Positions 41,768-50,455 of a DNA stretch of 64,000 nt are shown here, one piece after another. Below the pieces are notes generated by a model, which saw only the letters and a list, made by a program, of their open reading frames with translations, was not told the origin of the DNA and did not search any database. Where the stretch lies: assembly GCF_900091555.1 (NCBI RefSeq), contig NZ_FMCX01000003.1:372001-436000 (forward strand), read 5' to 3'. Position numbers and translations under genes: made by a program. Source of the stretch: Micromonospora mirobrigensis. Lineage in GTDB: Bacteria > Actinomycetota > Actinomycetes > Mycobacteriales > Micromonosporaceae. Position 1 is the stretch's first letter. Each line of letters starts with the position of its first letter.

Positions 41768-42883
41768 TCAGGCCTCGGCGAGCCGGCCGGTGACCGCGGC
41801 GACGTGCTCGTCGGACTCGGTCAGCGCCGCCCGGACGTAGCGCTGGCCGCCGGGGCCGTAGAAGACCCCGGCCGCGACCAGGATGCCCCGCCGGGCCAGC
41901 CAGTCCACCGTCGCCCAGCAGTCCTCGTCCCGGGTCATCCAGAGGTAGAGCCCGGCCTCGGAGTGCTCGACGGTGAACCCGGCGCCGGTGAAGGCCGCGT
42001 ACAGCCGCTCCCGCCGGGCCCGGTAACGCTCCCGCTGGGTGTCGGCGTGCGCCTGGTCGCCCAGGGCGGCCACCATCGCGGCCTGCACCGGGGCGGGCAC
42101 GATCATGCCGGCGTGCTTGCGCACCTTGAGCAGCTCGGCGACGAGCCTCGGGTCACCCGCCACGAACCCGGCCCGGTAGCCGGCCAGGTTGGAACGCTTG
42201 GAGAGCGAGTGCACGGCCAGCACCGAGTCGTACGAGCCGCCGCAGACCTCGGGCGAGAGCACCGACACCGGCTCGGCGTCGGCGGACCAGCCCAGCGGCA
42301 GGTAGCACTCGTCGCTGGCCACCACCGCGCCGCGCTCACGCGCCCAGTCGACCACCTTGCGCAGGTGGGCGGCGGGCAGCACCCGACCGGTCGGGTTGCC
42401 GGGCGAATTCACCCAGACCAGGCGTACCCGGGGGGTCGGACCGACCGCGGTCAGCGAGTCGGCGCGGACCGTGGTGGCGCCCGCCAGCCGGGCTCCGTCC
42501 TCGTAGGTCGGGTAGGCGATGGACGGCACCACGACCACGTCGCCGGGGCCGATCCCGAGCAGGGTGGGCAGCCAGGCGACCAGCTCCTTGGAACCGATCG
42601 TCGGCAGCACGCCCAGCCCGTCGACACCTGCGCCGCACGCCCGGGCCACCCACGCCGCGATGGCTTCCCGCAGCGCGGGGGTGCCCGCGGTGAGCGGGTA
42701 GCCGGGAGCGTCGGAGGCGTCCGCGAGCGCCTGCCGGATCACCTGGGGCACCGGGTCGACCGGCGTGCCCATCGAGAGGTTGATCAGTCCACCGGGGTGC
42801 GCCGCGGCCAGGGTGGCCGCGGCGTCCAGCGTGTCCCAGGTGAAGTCGGGCAGCCGCGACGAGACCGGCGCGGGCCGGTTCAG
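41768..42883 (-). CDS. dapC: Succinyldiaminopimelate transaminase, probable CTG start
   Basis: A 371-residue class-I PLP aminotransferase: substrate-binding SMGTPVDP, NSPGNPTGRV, and Lys-containing AVHSLSKRSNLAGYRAG for PLP. It makes N-succinyl-LL-2,6-diaminopimelate, between the DapD and DapE steps. No ATG, GTG or TTG lies in frame near the conserved N-terminus. The only plausible start is CTG at 42883-42881, which overlaps the fdxA stop as CTGA and has GGAGAG 6 nt upstream. The next ATG would remove about 37 conserved residues. Confidence 0.9.
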   Translation of the reverse strand: MNRPAPVSSRLPDFTWDTLDAAATLAAAHPGGLINLSMGTPVDPVPQVIRQALADASDAPGYPLTAGTPALREAIAAWVARACGAGVDGLGVLPTIGSKELVAWLPTLLGIGPGDVVVVPSIAYPTYEDGARLAGATTVRADSLTAVGPTPRVRLVWVNSPGNPTGRVLPAAHLRKVVDWARERGAVVASDECYLPLGWSADAEPVSVLSPEVCGGSYDSVLAVHSLSKRSNLAGYRAGFVAGDPRLVAELLKVRKHAGMIVPAPVQAAMVAALGDQAHADTQRERYRARRERLYAAFTGAGFTVEHSEAGLYLWMTRDEDCWATVDWLARRGILVAAGVFYGPGGQRYVRAALTESDEHVAAVTGRLAEA

Positions 42884-43206
42884 TGGCTCTCTCCGCGCGG
42901 CGGCTGCGCCGCCACGAAGGTCGCGTCCTTCTCGACCTTGCCGATCTTCGACGCGCCGCCGGGCGAGCCCAGGTCCTCGAAGAACTCGTAGTTCGCGCCG
43001 GTGTAGTCCTTCCACTGCTCCGGCACGTCATCCTCGTAGAAGATCGCTTCGACCGGGCACACCGGCTCACAGGCACCACAGTCGACGCACTCGTCGGGGT
43101 GGATGTAGAGCATCCGATTGCCCTCGTAGATGCAGTCGACCGGGCATTCCTCGATGCATGCCTTGTCGAGCACATCCACGCACGGCTCGGCGATGATGTA
43201 GGTCAC
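42880..43206 (-). CDS. fdxA: Seven-iron ferredoxin (FdxA type)
   Basis: A 108-residue ferredoxin. C9, C17 and C50 fit a [3Fe-4S] cluster; C21, C40, C43 and C46 fit a [4Fe-4S] cluster; C25 is extra. It starts TYIIAEPCVD, the FdxA hallmark, and has a C-terminal tail of about 45 residues as in mycobacterial FdxA. It carries electrons at low potential. The GTG at 43206 follows GGAGGAG. The downstream dapC start overlaps its stop codon, an arrangement common in actinobacteria. Confidence 0.93.
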   Translation of the reverse strand: MTYIIAEPCVDVLDKACIEECPVDCIYEGNRMLYIHPDECVDCGACEPVCPVEAIFYEDDVPEQWKDYTGANYEFFEDLGSPGGASKIGKVEKDATFVAAQPPRGESH

Positions 43207-43285
43207 CGGTCTTCTCCTCCGCAAGACTCGCCGCGATCACCGCGACGGGTAAGAGCCTAGTATCTCGCCGGGGAGGAGGTCGATC

Positions 43286-44248
43286 GTGCTCCGACAGCAG
43301 GATGTGGGACACCGGATCGTGGTCCGGCGAATTGTGGGGATTCGCGAAGGCCGGCCGCAGTTCTCGGACGCCCTCGGCGAGCTGGTCGAACTGACCGAGA
43401 CCCAGATCACCCTGGCCACCCGGCAGGGCCGGCTGACCGTTCCGCTGGCCCAGGTGCACCGGGCCAAGCGGGTGCCGCCGACCGCCCGGCCGACCGCCGC
43501 CTCGGTGGTGGCGCTGGAGGTCGCCTCGGACGAGGCGTGGCCCGCCGCGGTCCGCGGCCGGCTCGGTGACTGGCTGCTGCGCAGCGCCGCCGGGTGGAGC
43601 GGCCGGGCCAACTCGGCGCTGCCGATCGGCGACCCGGACCGGCCGCTGCCGGCCGCGGTGGACGCCATCGAACGCTGGTACGCCGACCTCGGCCAGCCGG
43701 CCATGGTCAACACCCCGCTGCCGCTGGCCGCCCCGGTCGGCGCGGAACTCGACGCCCGCGGCTGGGGCGCCCGGCCGCCGGTGCTGGTGCAGACCGTCCC
43801 GCTGGCCGCGCTGCCGCCGGCCCCGCCGGCGTCGGCCGCCGCGCCGCCGGTGGAACTGGCCACCGCGCCGTCGCCGGAGTGGCTGAGCGTCGCCGCCGGG
43901 CGCAAGGGTGGCCTCCCGGAGGCCGCCCGGCACGTGCTCACCGCCGTGGACCAGGTCCGCTTCGCCCACGTGTACGCCGACGGCGCGCTGGTCGCCATGG
44001 GGCGCGGCACGGTCACCGGCGGGGGCCGTTGGCTGGGGTTGAGCCTGATCGAGGTGGTCCCCGAGGCACGCCGTCGGGGACTGGCCGGCCGGGTGGTCCG
44101 CGAGCTGGTCGCCTGGGGCGTCGAGGCCGGCGCCAGGGACGCCTTCCTCCAGGTGGAGCAGCGCAACACGGCGGCGGTGGGCCTCTACCGGCAGCTGGGC
44201 TTCACCACCCACCACACCTACCTGACCCGGGTCGCCCCACCGGCCTGA
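43286..44248 (+). CDS. GNAT-family N-acetyltransferase with an N-terminal domain
   Basis: A 320-residue protein. The C-terminal about 140 residues carry the GNAT acetyl-CoA loop (VVPEARRRGLAGRVVRELV) and the QVEQRNTAAVGLYRQLGF motif. The N-terminal about 170 residues are less conserved; they read like a degenerate second GNAT domain preceded by a short SH3-like strand set (GHRIVVRRIVG). GTG 43286 follows GAGGAGG. It diverges from fdxA-dapC. Substrate unknown. Confidence 0.85.
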   Translation: MLRQQDVGHRIVVRRIVGIREGRPQFSDALGELVELTETQITLATRQGRLTVPLAQVHRAKRVPPTARPTAASVVALEVASDEAWPAAVRGRLGDWLLRSAAGWSGRANSALPIGDPDRPLPAAVDAIERWYADLGQPAMVNTPLPLAAPVGAELDARGWGARPPVLVQTVPLAALPPAPPASAAAPPVELATAPSPEWLSVAAGRKGGLPEAARHVLTAVDQVRFAHVYADGALVAMGRGTVTGGGRWLGLSLIEVVPEARRRGLAGRVVRELVAWGVEAGARDAFLQVEQRNTAAVGLYRQLGFTTHHTYLTRVAPPA

Positions 44249-44253
44249 CACCC

Positions 44254-44270
44254 CAGCCTGCCGCAGGCTG
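44254..44270. terminator. Short hairpin between convergent genes
   Basis: CAGCCTG (44254-44260) and CAGGCTG (44264-44270) pair around a 3-nt loop between the GNAT gene and the convergent membrane-protein gene. Confidence 0.4.
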
Positions 44271-44287
44271 CGGAAGGGGCCGGTGGG

Positions 44288-44752
44288 TCAGCGGCGGACG
44301 ACCTTGCGGGGCTTGGCGGACTTGATCTCCGCGTACCGCTTGAGCAGCTGCGAGCGGTGGTCCCGGCCGAGCGCGGTCAGCAGGAGGTAGCCGATGGCGA
44401 CGCCGGCGAGCGCGGCGGCCAGGTAGAGCCAGATCTGGGCAAAGAAGAGCCCGGCACCCGCGCCGAACGGGTTGTTGCCCACCAGCAGCGGACCGACCAG
44501 CACGGTCAGGGCCAACGCCACGCCCACCGCGGCGGCCACGTCGGCGGACCAGCGGGCCAGCGGGCGGGTGGCGCCCTGCCGGAAGGCCACCACGGCCAGG
44601 ATCAGGCCGATCGCCACGAACATCAGCAGCGAGACCCGGTCCGCCGCCCTGTCGTCGCCCTCGAAGCCGAACCTGATGATCAGTCGGGCCAGCACGTTGA
44701 CCGCGAACAGCACCGCCGCGAGGGCGCCGATCGCGCGCCACCGATCCCTCAT
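44288..44752 (-). CDS. Small integral membrane protein, 154 residues
   Basis: Four predicted transmembrane helices (about 8-25, 42-60, 70-92, 105-130) with a basic C-terminal tail (KSAKPRKVVRR). No family recognised. ATG 44752 follows GGGAGAGGTG. It is downstream of another small membrane protein and mshB on the same strand, so the three could be one transcript with a gap of 82 bp. Confidence 0.75.
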   Translation of the reverse strand: MRDRWRAIGALAAVLFAVNVLARLIIRFGFEGDDRAADRVSLLMFVAIGLILAVVAFRQGATRPLARWSADVAAAVGVALALTVLVGPLLVGNNPFGAGAGLFFAQIWLYLAAALAGVAIGYLLLTALGRDHRSQLLKRYAEIKSAKPRKVVRR

Positions 44753-44834
44753 CGCACCTCTCCCGCCGTACCGCCCGCCGGGGTCGGCGGGCCCTCTGGC
44801 AGGAATATGTACCACCCGTACCCGGGTGTCGTCA

Positions 44835-45338
44835 TCACCCGCGGGGTACGGCCGCGGCGGGGGCGAGCAGCTGGCGGAAGATCATCACCGCGAAGGTGAC
44901 CGCCCCGGCGAGGATCATCCCCAGCCCCAGGACGTTGTCCCCGCCGAGCAGGAGGTCTCCCTCGCGGGTCCGGACGGCGGCCACCGCGATCAGCACGAAC
45001 CACGGCAGCGCGGGCAGCAGGGCGGCCCAGCGGGTGCCGACGGCGGCGTGCGCGAACCAGCTCACCGCCACCGTCGTCGCCACCACCAGGCCGAGCCCGG
45101 CCACGCCGAACGCCAGGCCCACCAGGACCTCCCCGGCGGAGGTGGACCGGCCCTTGACGAACTCCCAGGCCGCCACCACGAGGATCAGCTCCAGCACCCC
45201 GGCCAGCGCGCCGGCCACCAGCGCCACCACGCCGCCGGCCACCCGCAGCGCCACGTCGAGCAGCCGCCCCGACCGGCCGGGTGGCGGCGGGGTGGTCTGC
45301 TCCGGCAGGACGGACATCGGCGCGACGGGCACGGTCAC
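44835..45338 (-). CDS. Integral membrane protein, 167 residues
   Basis: Four predicted helices, the last ending near the Ala/Pro-rich C-terminus. The GTG at 45338 overlaps the mshB stop codon as GTGA, suggesting coupled translation; an ATG at 45317 would give 160 residues. Proteins like this are often found directly after mshB in actinomycetes, but their role is unknown to me. Confidence 0.75.
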   Translation of the reverse strand: MTVPVAPMSVLPEQTTPPPPGRSGRLLDVALRVAGGVVALVAGALAGVLELILVVAAWEFVKGRSTSAGEVLVGLAFGVAGLGLVVATTVAVSWFAHAAVGTRWAALLPALPWFVLIAVAAVRTREGDLLLGGDNVLGLGMILAGAVTFAVMIFRQLLAPAAAVPRG

Positions 45339-46249
45339 CGGGAGCCGACCGCCACGGCCGGTGACCGGTCGGCGCCGTCCGGCGCGAGGCCGGCGAAGAG
45401 GTCGTCCTCCCAGCCGTACGGGCCGCTGCCCGGGCCCTTCCCGCCGACCGCCAGGGTGAAGTACTCCACCCCCATGAACTCCGCGCCGAAGTTCCCGGCG
45501 ATCGAGTAGAGCCACGAGTTGGCCGGGATCTGGGTGGCGTGCGCCCGCATCGCCGCCTCCTTGGCCGCGTGCTGGTCGGTGGCGTCGATCCGGGCGGCGA
45601 TCTCCGCATCCGGCGTGCCGAAGGGCAGCTCGTCGGCGTGGTCGATGCCGGCGAAGGGGTTGTCCGACGACTCGGTGAAGTGGTTGAGGCCGGCCTCGAG
45701 GACGCTGCGCGGCATCGCCGTCCAGTAGACCTTGGCCGGGGCGATCCCCTCGGCGGCGGCCAGCTCGACGGCCCGCATCGCCACCCGGTGCGCCTGGATG
45801 TGGTCCGGGTGACCGTAGAAGCCGTTCGGGTCGTACGTGACCAGGACCTGCGGGCGGACCTCGCGGATCACCTCCACCAGCAGCCCGGCGGCCTCGTCGA
45901 GGTCGGCCCGCCAGAAGGCCCGGGGGTGCTCGTTGGTGGCCATCCCCATCATGCCGGAGTCGCGGTAGCGGCCGGCGCCGCCGAGGAAGCGGTGGTCGGC
46001 GACGCCGAGCTCGGCGCAGGCGGCGGCCAGCTCGGCGATCCGGTACCCGCCGAGCTGGTCGGCCTCGGCGGCGGCGAGCTGCGCCAGCGCCGGCACGTGG
46101 ATCTCGCCCTCCTCGCCGAGGGTGCAGGTGACCAGGGTGACGTGGGCGCCGTCCGCGGCGTAGTGGGCCATCGTCGCGCCGGTGCCGATGGACTCGTCGT
46201 CGGGGTGCGCGTGGACCAGCAGCAGGCGGCGGTCGGGCAGCGTCGTCAC
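45335..46249 (-). CDS. mshB: N-acetyl-1-D-myo-inositol-2-amino-2-deoxy-alpha-D-glucopyranoside deacetylase
   Basis: A 304-residue LmbE/PIG-L zinc deacetylase. AHPDDE at 14-19 supplies His15 and Asp18 as zinc ligands, and [10 protein letters not shown] supplies the third; the MshB-typical [12 protein letters not shown] segment is intact. It deacetylates GlcNAc-Ins in mycothiol biosynthesis. GTG 46249 is chosen because TAGAGT (46262-46257) ends exactly 7 nt upstream; another GTG three codons earlier is possible. It diverges from the S9 peptidase gene. Confidence 0.93.
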   Translation of the reverse strand: MTTLPDRRLLLVHAHPDDESIGTGATMAHYAADGAHVTLVTCTLGEEGEIHVPALAQLAAAEADQLGGYRIAELAAACAELGVADHRFLGGAGRYRDSGMMGMATNEHPRAFWRADLDEAAGLLVEVIREVRPQVLVTYDPNGFYGHPDHIQAHRVAMRAVELAAAEGIAPAKVYWTAMPRSVLEAGLNHFTESSDNPFAGIDHADELPFGTPDAEIAARIDATDQHAAKEAAMRAHATQIPANSWLYSIAGNFGAEFMGVEYFTLAVGGKGPGSGPYGWEDDLFAGLAPDGADRSPAVAVGSR

Positions 46250-46256
46250 GACCGTC

Positions 46257-46337
46257 ACTCTATCCGGCGGTCCGCCTCTGCACGGGCTGACGTGTCCGCC
46301 CAGGTCGGCCACATCACGCCCGACGCGGCTCTACGAT
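46257..46337. promoter_or_regulatory. Divergent leaderless promoters of mshB and the S9 peptidase gene
   Basis: Minus strand: TAGAGT (46257-46262) is 7 nt from the mshB GTG. Plus strand: TACGAT (46332-46337) is 7 nt from the S9 peptidase GTG. Both fit TANNNT leaderless promoters. -35 elements are weak. Confidence 0.5.
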
Positions 46338-46344
46338 CCGGGTT

Positions 46345-48489
46345 GTGGACTTTCCCGAGCTGGCCGCCCGTACCCGTCGGTTCAGCCTCGGGGCGCCGCG
46401 CGCCGTCACCGTCGCCGAGGACGGTTCCCGGGTGGTGTTCCTCCGCTCGGCCGGCCCCGAGGACCCCGCCGACGCCCTCTGGCTGTACGACGTGGCCGCC
46501 GGCGAGGAACGACTGGTCGCCGACCCGGCGGCGCTGCTCGGCGCGGACGCCGACCCGGCCGCCCTCTCCCCCGGCGAACGGGCGCTGCGCGAGCGGCAGC
46601 GACTGAGCGCCGCCGGCATCGGCTCGTACGCCCTGGACGCGGCCGGCCGGGTCGCGGTCTTCGCGCTGACCGGGCGGGTGTTCCGGGCCGACCTGGTGCA
46701 CGGCGACGTGATCGAGGTGGCCACCGTCGGCCCGGTGATCGACCCGCGGCCCGACCCGACCGGCGAACGGCTGGCCTACGTCACCGACACCGCGGAAGGG
46801 GTACGCCGCGGCCAGCTGCGGGTGGTCGAGCCCGACGGCACGGACACCCTGCTCGCCGGGGAGGACTCCGGGGTCACCTGGGGCCTGGCCGAGCACATCG
46901 CCGCCGAGGAGTTCGGCCGGTTCCGGGGCTACTGGTGGGCGCCGGACGGGCGCTCGGTGCTGGCCGCCCGGGTCGACGACTCGCGGCTGCCCCGCTGGCA
47001 CCTGCACGACCCGGCCGACCCGGCCAGCCCGCCGACGACGCTGCCCTACCCGGCCGCCGGCGGGGCGAACGCCGAGGTCAGCCTGCACCTGCTCGACCTG
47101 GACGACGGCTGGGTCGACGTGCACTGGGACCGGGAGACCTACCCGTACCTGACCTCGGTGGACTGGGCGGACGGCGGGCCGCTGATCACCGTGCTGCGCC
47201 GCTCCCAGCAGCACGGGCTGGTGCTCGCGGTGGACCCGCGTACCGGGGAGACGCAGGTGCACGCCGAGCTGGCCGACCCGCGCTGGGTGGAGCCGATTCC
47301 GGGCACCCCGGCGCACCTGCCCGACGGTCGGGTGCTGGTCGGTGGGGAACTGGCCCACGACGGGTACGACGCCCGCTGCCTCTTCGCCGACGGCACCCTG
47401 CTCACCCCGCCCTCGCTCTACGTCCGCCGGGTGGTGGGGCGGCTGCCCAACGGCGCGGGCGGCCCGGCGGACCTGCTGGTGGAGGCGAGCGACGGCGAGC
47501 CGAGCGAGCGGCACCTGTTCCGGGTGCGGACCGCGATCGGCGGTGGGGTGGACGCCCGCCGGCTGACCACCGACGCGGGCTGGCACACCGCCGCGGTCGG
47601 CGGGGACGTGCTGGTGACGGGGTTCGCCTCGCTGGACCACCCGGGGACCCGCTGGACGGTGTGCCGGGCCGAGCAGGAGGTGGCCGAGCTGCGTTCGTTC
47701 GCCGCCACCCCGCCGTACGCGCCGCTGCCGCTGCTGGAGCGGGTGACCGACCGCCGGCTGCCGGCCGCGGTGCTCTATCCGGACAACCACGTCACCGGCC
47801 GGCGGCTGCCGGTGCTGCTGGACGTCTACGGCGGCCCCGGCCACCAGGAGGTGGTGGCCGCCCGGGCGGCCTGGCTGGAGCGGCAGTGGTGGGCCGACGC
47901 CGGCTTCGCGGTGGTGACGATCGACAACCGGGGCACCCCCGGGGTGTCGCCGTCGTTCGAGAAGGCGATCCACCGGCGGATGGCCGACGTGGTGCTGACC
48001 GACCAGATGGACGCGCTGGCCGCGCTCGCCGAGAAGCACCCCGACCTGGACCTGGGCCGGGTGGCCGTACGCGGCTGGTCGTTCGGGGGCTGGCTGGCCG
48101 GGCTGGCGGTGCTGCGCCACCCGGAGCTGTTCCGGGCGGCGATCCTCGGCGCCCCGGTGACCGACTGGACGTTGTACGACACCGCGTACACCGAGCGCTA
48201 TCTGGGCCTGCCGGACGACGGGATGGACGTGTACGCCCACCACTCGCTGGTGGAGCTGGCCGCCGAGCCGGTGCGCGGCCCGGACGAGGCCCGCCCGATG
48301 CTGCTGGTGCACGGCCTGGTCGACGACAACGTGGTGGCCGCGCACACCCTGCGGCTGTCGGCGGCCCTGCTGGCCGCCGGCCGGCCGCACTCGGTGCTGC
48401 CGCTGACCGGCGCCACCCATATGGCCGCCGGGGGCACCGCCGAGCGCCTGCTCCGGCTGGAGCTGGACTTCCTGCGCGCCGCGCTGTAA
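46345..48489 (+). CDS. S9-family (prolyl oligopeptidase/DPP IV-type) peptidase
   Basis: A 714-residue protein. An N-terminal beta-propeller-like region (about 1-450) precedes an alpha/beta hydrolase with DVYGGPGHQEV, nucleophile GWSFGG (Ser579), Asp in LVDDNVVAAH and His in ATHMAAGG. The propeller contains the Glu-Glu motif (AAEEFGRFRGYWW) that in DPP IV-type enzymes binds the peptide N-terminus. No signal peptide, so cytosolic. GTG 46345 has a leaderless -10. Confidence 0.92.
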   Translation: MDFPELAARTRRFSLGAPRAVTVAEDGSRVVFLRSAGPEDPADALWLYDVAAGEERLVADPAALLGADADPAALSPGERALRERQRLSAAGIGSYALDAAGRVAVFALTGRVFRADLVHGDVIEVATVGPVIDPRPDPTGERLAYVTDTAEGVRRGQLRVVEPDGTDTLLAGEDSGVTWGLAEHIAAEEFGRFRGYWWAPDGRSVLAARVDDSRLPRWHLHDPADPASPPTTLPYPAAGGANAEVSLHLLDLDDGWVDVHWDRETYPYLTSVDWADGGPLITVLRRSQQHGLVLAVDPRTGETQVHAELADPRWVEPIPGTPAHLPDGRVLVGGELAHDGYDARCLFADGTLLTPPSLYVRRVVGRLPNGAGGPADLLVEASDGEPSERHLFRVRTAIGGGVDARRLTTDAGWHTAAVGGDVLVTGFASLDHPGTRWTVCRAEQEVAELRSFAATPPYAPLPLLERVTDRRLPAAVLYPDNHVTGRRLPVLLDVYGGPGHQEVVAARAAWLERQWWADAGFAVVTIDNRGTPGVSPSFEKAIHRRMADVVLTDQMDALAALAEKHPDLDLGRVAVRGWSFGGWLAGLAVLRHPELFRAAILGAPVTDWTLYDTAYTERYLGLPDDGMDVYAHHSLVELAAEPVRGPDEARPMLLVHGLVDDNVVAAHTLRLSAALLAAGRPHSVLPLTGATHMAAGGTAERLLRLELDFLRAAL

Positions 48490-48520
48490 GGAGGGGCCCC
48501 CTTTTAACGCCTGCGGTATA

Positions 48521-48566
48521 GCAGGGGCCCCTTATTAACATCGGCGTGTTAATAAGGGGCCCCTGC
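48521..48566. repeat. Perfect 20-bp inverted repeat, family B
   Basis: Arms 48521-48540 and 48547-48566 are perfectly complementary with a 6-nt loop. The arm AGGGGCCCCTTATTAACA matches the 32647-32704 element at 17 of 18 positions. A related partial GGAGGGGCCCCC arm precedes it at about 48490-48501. It separates the convergent S9 peptidase and peptide-binding protein genes. Confidence 0.85.
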
Positions 48567-48578
48567 TAACGCTGGGGG

Positions 48579-50321
48579 CTACTGCTTGACGTACGCGTTG
48601 GCGAAGGACGGGTAGCCGAAGACGGACGAGATGAAGACCCCGCCGACCTTGGAACCGTGCACCGCGTACGCCACGTCGACGTAGAGCGGCACCACCGGGG
48701 CGAACTCCTTCATGATCCGCTCGTCGAGCTTGCCCCACTCCGGGCCCTGCTCGGCCGGGGGCAGCGCCAGGATGCGGTCCATCTCGGCGTTGATCGCGTC
48801 GTCGTTGAAGAACGCGCTGTTGCTGTTCCCCTCGGGCTTGATGGTCCGGCCGTCGTAGAGCACCGGCAGGATCGACGCGCCGCTCGGCCAGTCGGCCGCC
48901 CAGTTACCGATGTAGAGGTCCCAGGGGTTGTCCTTCTTCTTGACCTCGTCGAGCTTCGCGTCGTCCGGGATGTTCCGGACGGTGATCTTGAAGCCGGCCC
49001 GCTCCAGGTTGCCCTTGAGCTGAACGGCGATCTGCTGCTCGTTGGTGTTGTCGGCGACGCCGAGGACCAGCTCGGGGGTCTGCCCGCCGAGCAGCTCCTT
49101 GGCCTTCTCCGGGTTGCCGGTGGCACCGGCCGGGTACGCGTCGTACGCCTTGTAGCCGATGGTCGACGGCGGCATCAGGGTGGTCATCGGCTGGGCCACG
49201 GTCGTCCCGCCGAGCGCCTTGACCAGGCCCTCGCGGTCGATGGCGTAGTTCAGCGCCTGGCGGACCTTGAGGTCCTTGACCCGCTGGTTGTTGATCACGA
49301 GCTGGTTGGCGCTCGGCGTCGGGGACAGGATGGTCCGCGACTTCAGCGCCTGGTCACCGGCCACCTTCGCGACCAGCGACGCCGGCACGTAGTTCCAGGC
49401 CAGGGCGCTCTGGTCGGCGCCGTTGTCGGCGATCACCCGGTTGACCGCGGCGTCGGCGGTCGGGCCGAAGGTCCAGACGAACTGGTCCGGGTACTGGTGA
49501 CGCACCGGGTCGGTGGCCGGGTCCCAGTTCGGGTTCCGGTCCAGGGTGATCTGGACGCCCGCCTGGTTCTTGGCGATCTTGTACGGCCCGGACGAGAACG
49601 GTTTCTGGTCCAGGTTGACCCCGGTGTCCTTCTCCGGCTTGAGCGGGGCGGTGGTCGGCAGCGAGACCGCGAAGGGCAGGTCGCAGCGGGGCTTGGCGAA
49701 CTCGAAGCGCAGCGTCTTCGCGTCCGGCGTGGTCAGGCCGGGCGGCAGCGACGTCTTGTTCTTCTTGAAGTCCCACTTGGTGTCGAACTGCGCGGTGTCG
49801 GCCAGCCACTCCTGGAGGTAGGTGGGGCCGCCGGTGAGGTCCGGGTCGAAGGAGCGGGCGATGCCGTACGCGATCTCCTTGGCGGTGATCGGGCTGCCGT
49901 CCTCGAACTTCACCCCGTCCTTGATGGTGAATTCCCAGACCTTGCAGTCGTTGTTGACGTTCTTGCCCGGGGTCTCGGCCAGGTCGCCCACCAGGACCAG
50001 GCCACCCTTGCCGTCGTCCTTCCAGGTGGTCAGGTAGCGGGCGAAGAGCGGGTTGGCCATCAGGCCGGCGAACGAGTACGTCCGCTGCGGGTCCAGGTGG
50101 GAGATGGGGGTCTCCCGGATGATGGTGAACGTGCCACCCTTGGTGGCGCCCGCCACCTCGGCGGCCGGGCCCTGGGAGTCCTTCGGGTCGGTCGCGATCA
50201 CCCCGGTCTGCTGCCGGGTGCTGTCCACCGTGGTGCCCTCGCCGGTGTTCTCCGAACAGGCGCCGAGCGCCACAACCAGTGCGATGGCGCCGCCTGCGGC
50301 GGCCGCTGCGCGTGGTCGCAT
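48579..50321 (-). CDS. Oligopeptide ABC transporter substrate-binding lipoprotein
   Basis: A 580-residue SBP_bac_5 protein. Lipobox VALGAC puts the lipid on Cys22. The domain includes the family's DGVKFEDGSPITAKEIAYGI region and FSSGPYKI. It would capture peptides outside the membrane for the DppBCDF-type importer encoded upstream. It has its own promoter at 50390-50417 with the TTGTAGGTT sequence also found before the ATPase genes, so it can be expressed above the other subunits. Confidence 0.9.
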   Translation of the reverse strand: MRPRAAAAAGGAIALVVALGACSENTGEGTTVDSTRQQTGVIATDPKDSQGPAAEVAGATKGGTFTIIRETPISHLDPQRTYSFAGLMANPLFARYLTTWKDDGKGGLVLVGDLAETPGKNVNNDCKVWEFTIKDGVKFEDGSPITAKEIAYGIARSFDPDLTGGPTYLQEWLADTAQFDTKWDFKKNKTSLPPGLTTPDAKTLRFEFAKPRCDLPFAVSLPTTAPLKPEKDTGVNLDQKPFSSGPYKIAKNQAGVQITLDRNPNWDPATDPVRHQYPDQFVWTFGPTADAAVNRVIADNGADQSALAWNYVPASLVAKVAGDQALKSRTILSPTPSANQLVINNQRVKDLKVRQALNYAIDREGLVKALGGTTVAQPMTTLMPPSTIGYKAYDAYPAGATGNPEKAKELLGGQTPELVLGVADNTNEQQIAVQLKGNLERAGFKITVRNIPDDAKLDEVKKKDNPWDLYIGNWAADWPSGASILPVLYDGRTIKPEGNSNSAFFNDDAINAEMDRILALPPAEQGPEWGKLDERIMKEFAPVVPLYVDVAYAVHGSKVGGVFISSVFGYPSFANAYVKQ

Positions 50322-50389
50322 CTCCTACCTCCTCCACCCCGTTGCCGCCGGGGGTGTTCCGCCGACGTCCCGAGGATCGTAAAGAAGAA

Positions 50390-50417
50390 AACCTACAATT
50401 TGTGTAACAGTTGTCGA
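50390..50417 (-). promoter_or_regulatory. Promoter of the peptide-binding protein gene
   Basis: On the minus strand TCGACA (50417-50412) and TAGGTT (50395-50390) are 16 bp apart. The -10 sits in TTGTAGGTTTTC, which resembles the element before dppD. Confidence 0.5.
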
Positions 50418-50455
50418 TAAATTCCGTCGTGATCCACGGCGGTCGCCGTGCACCG

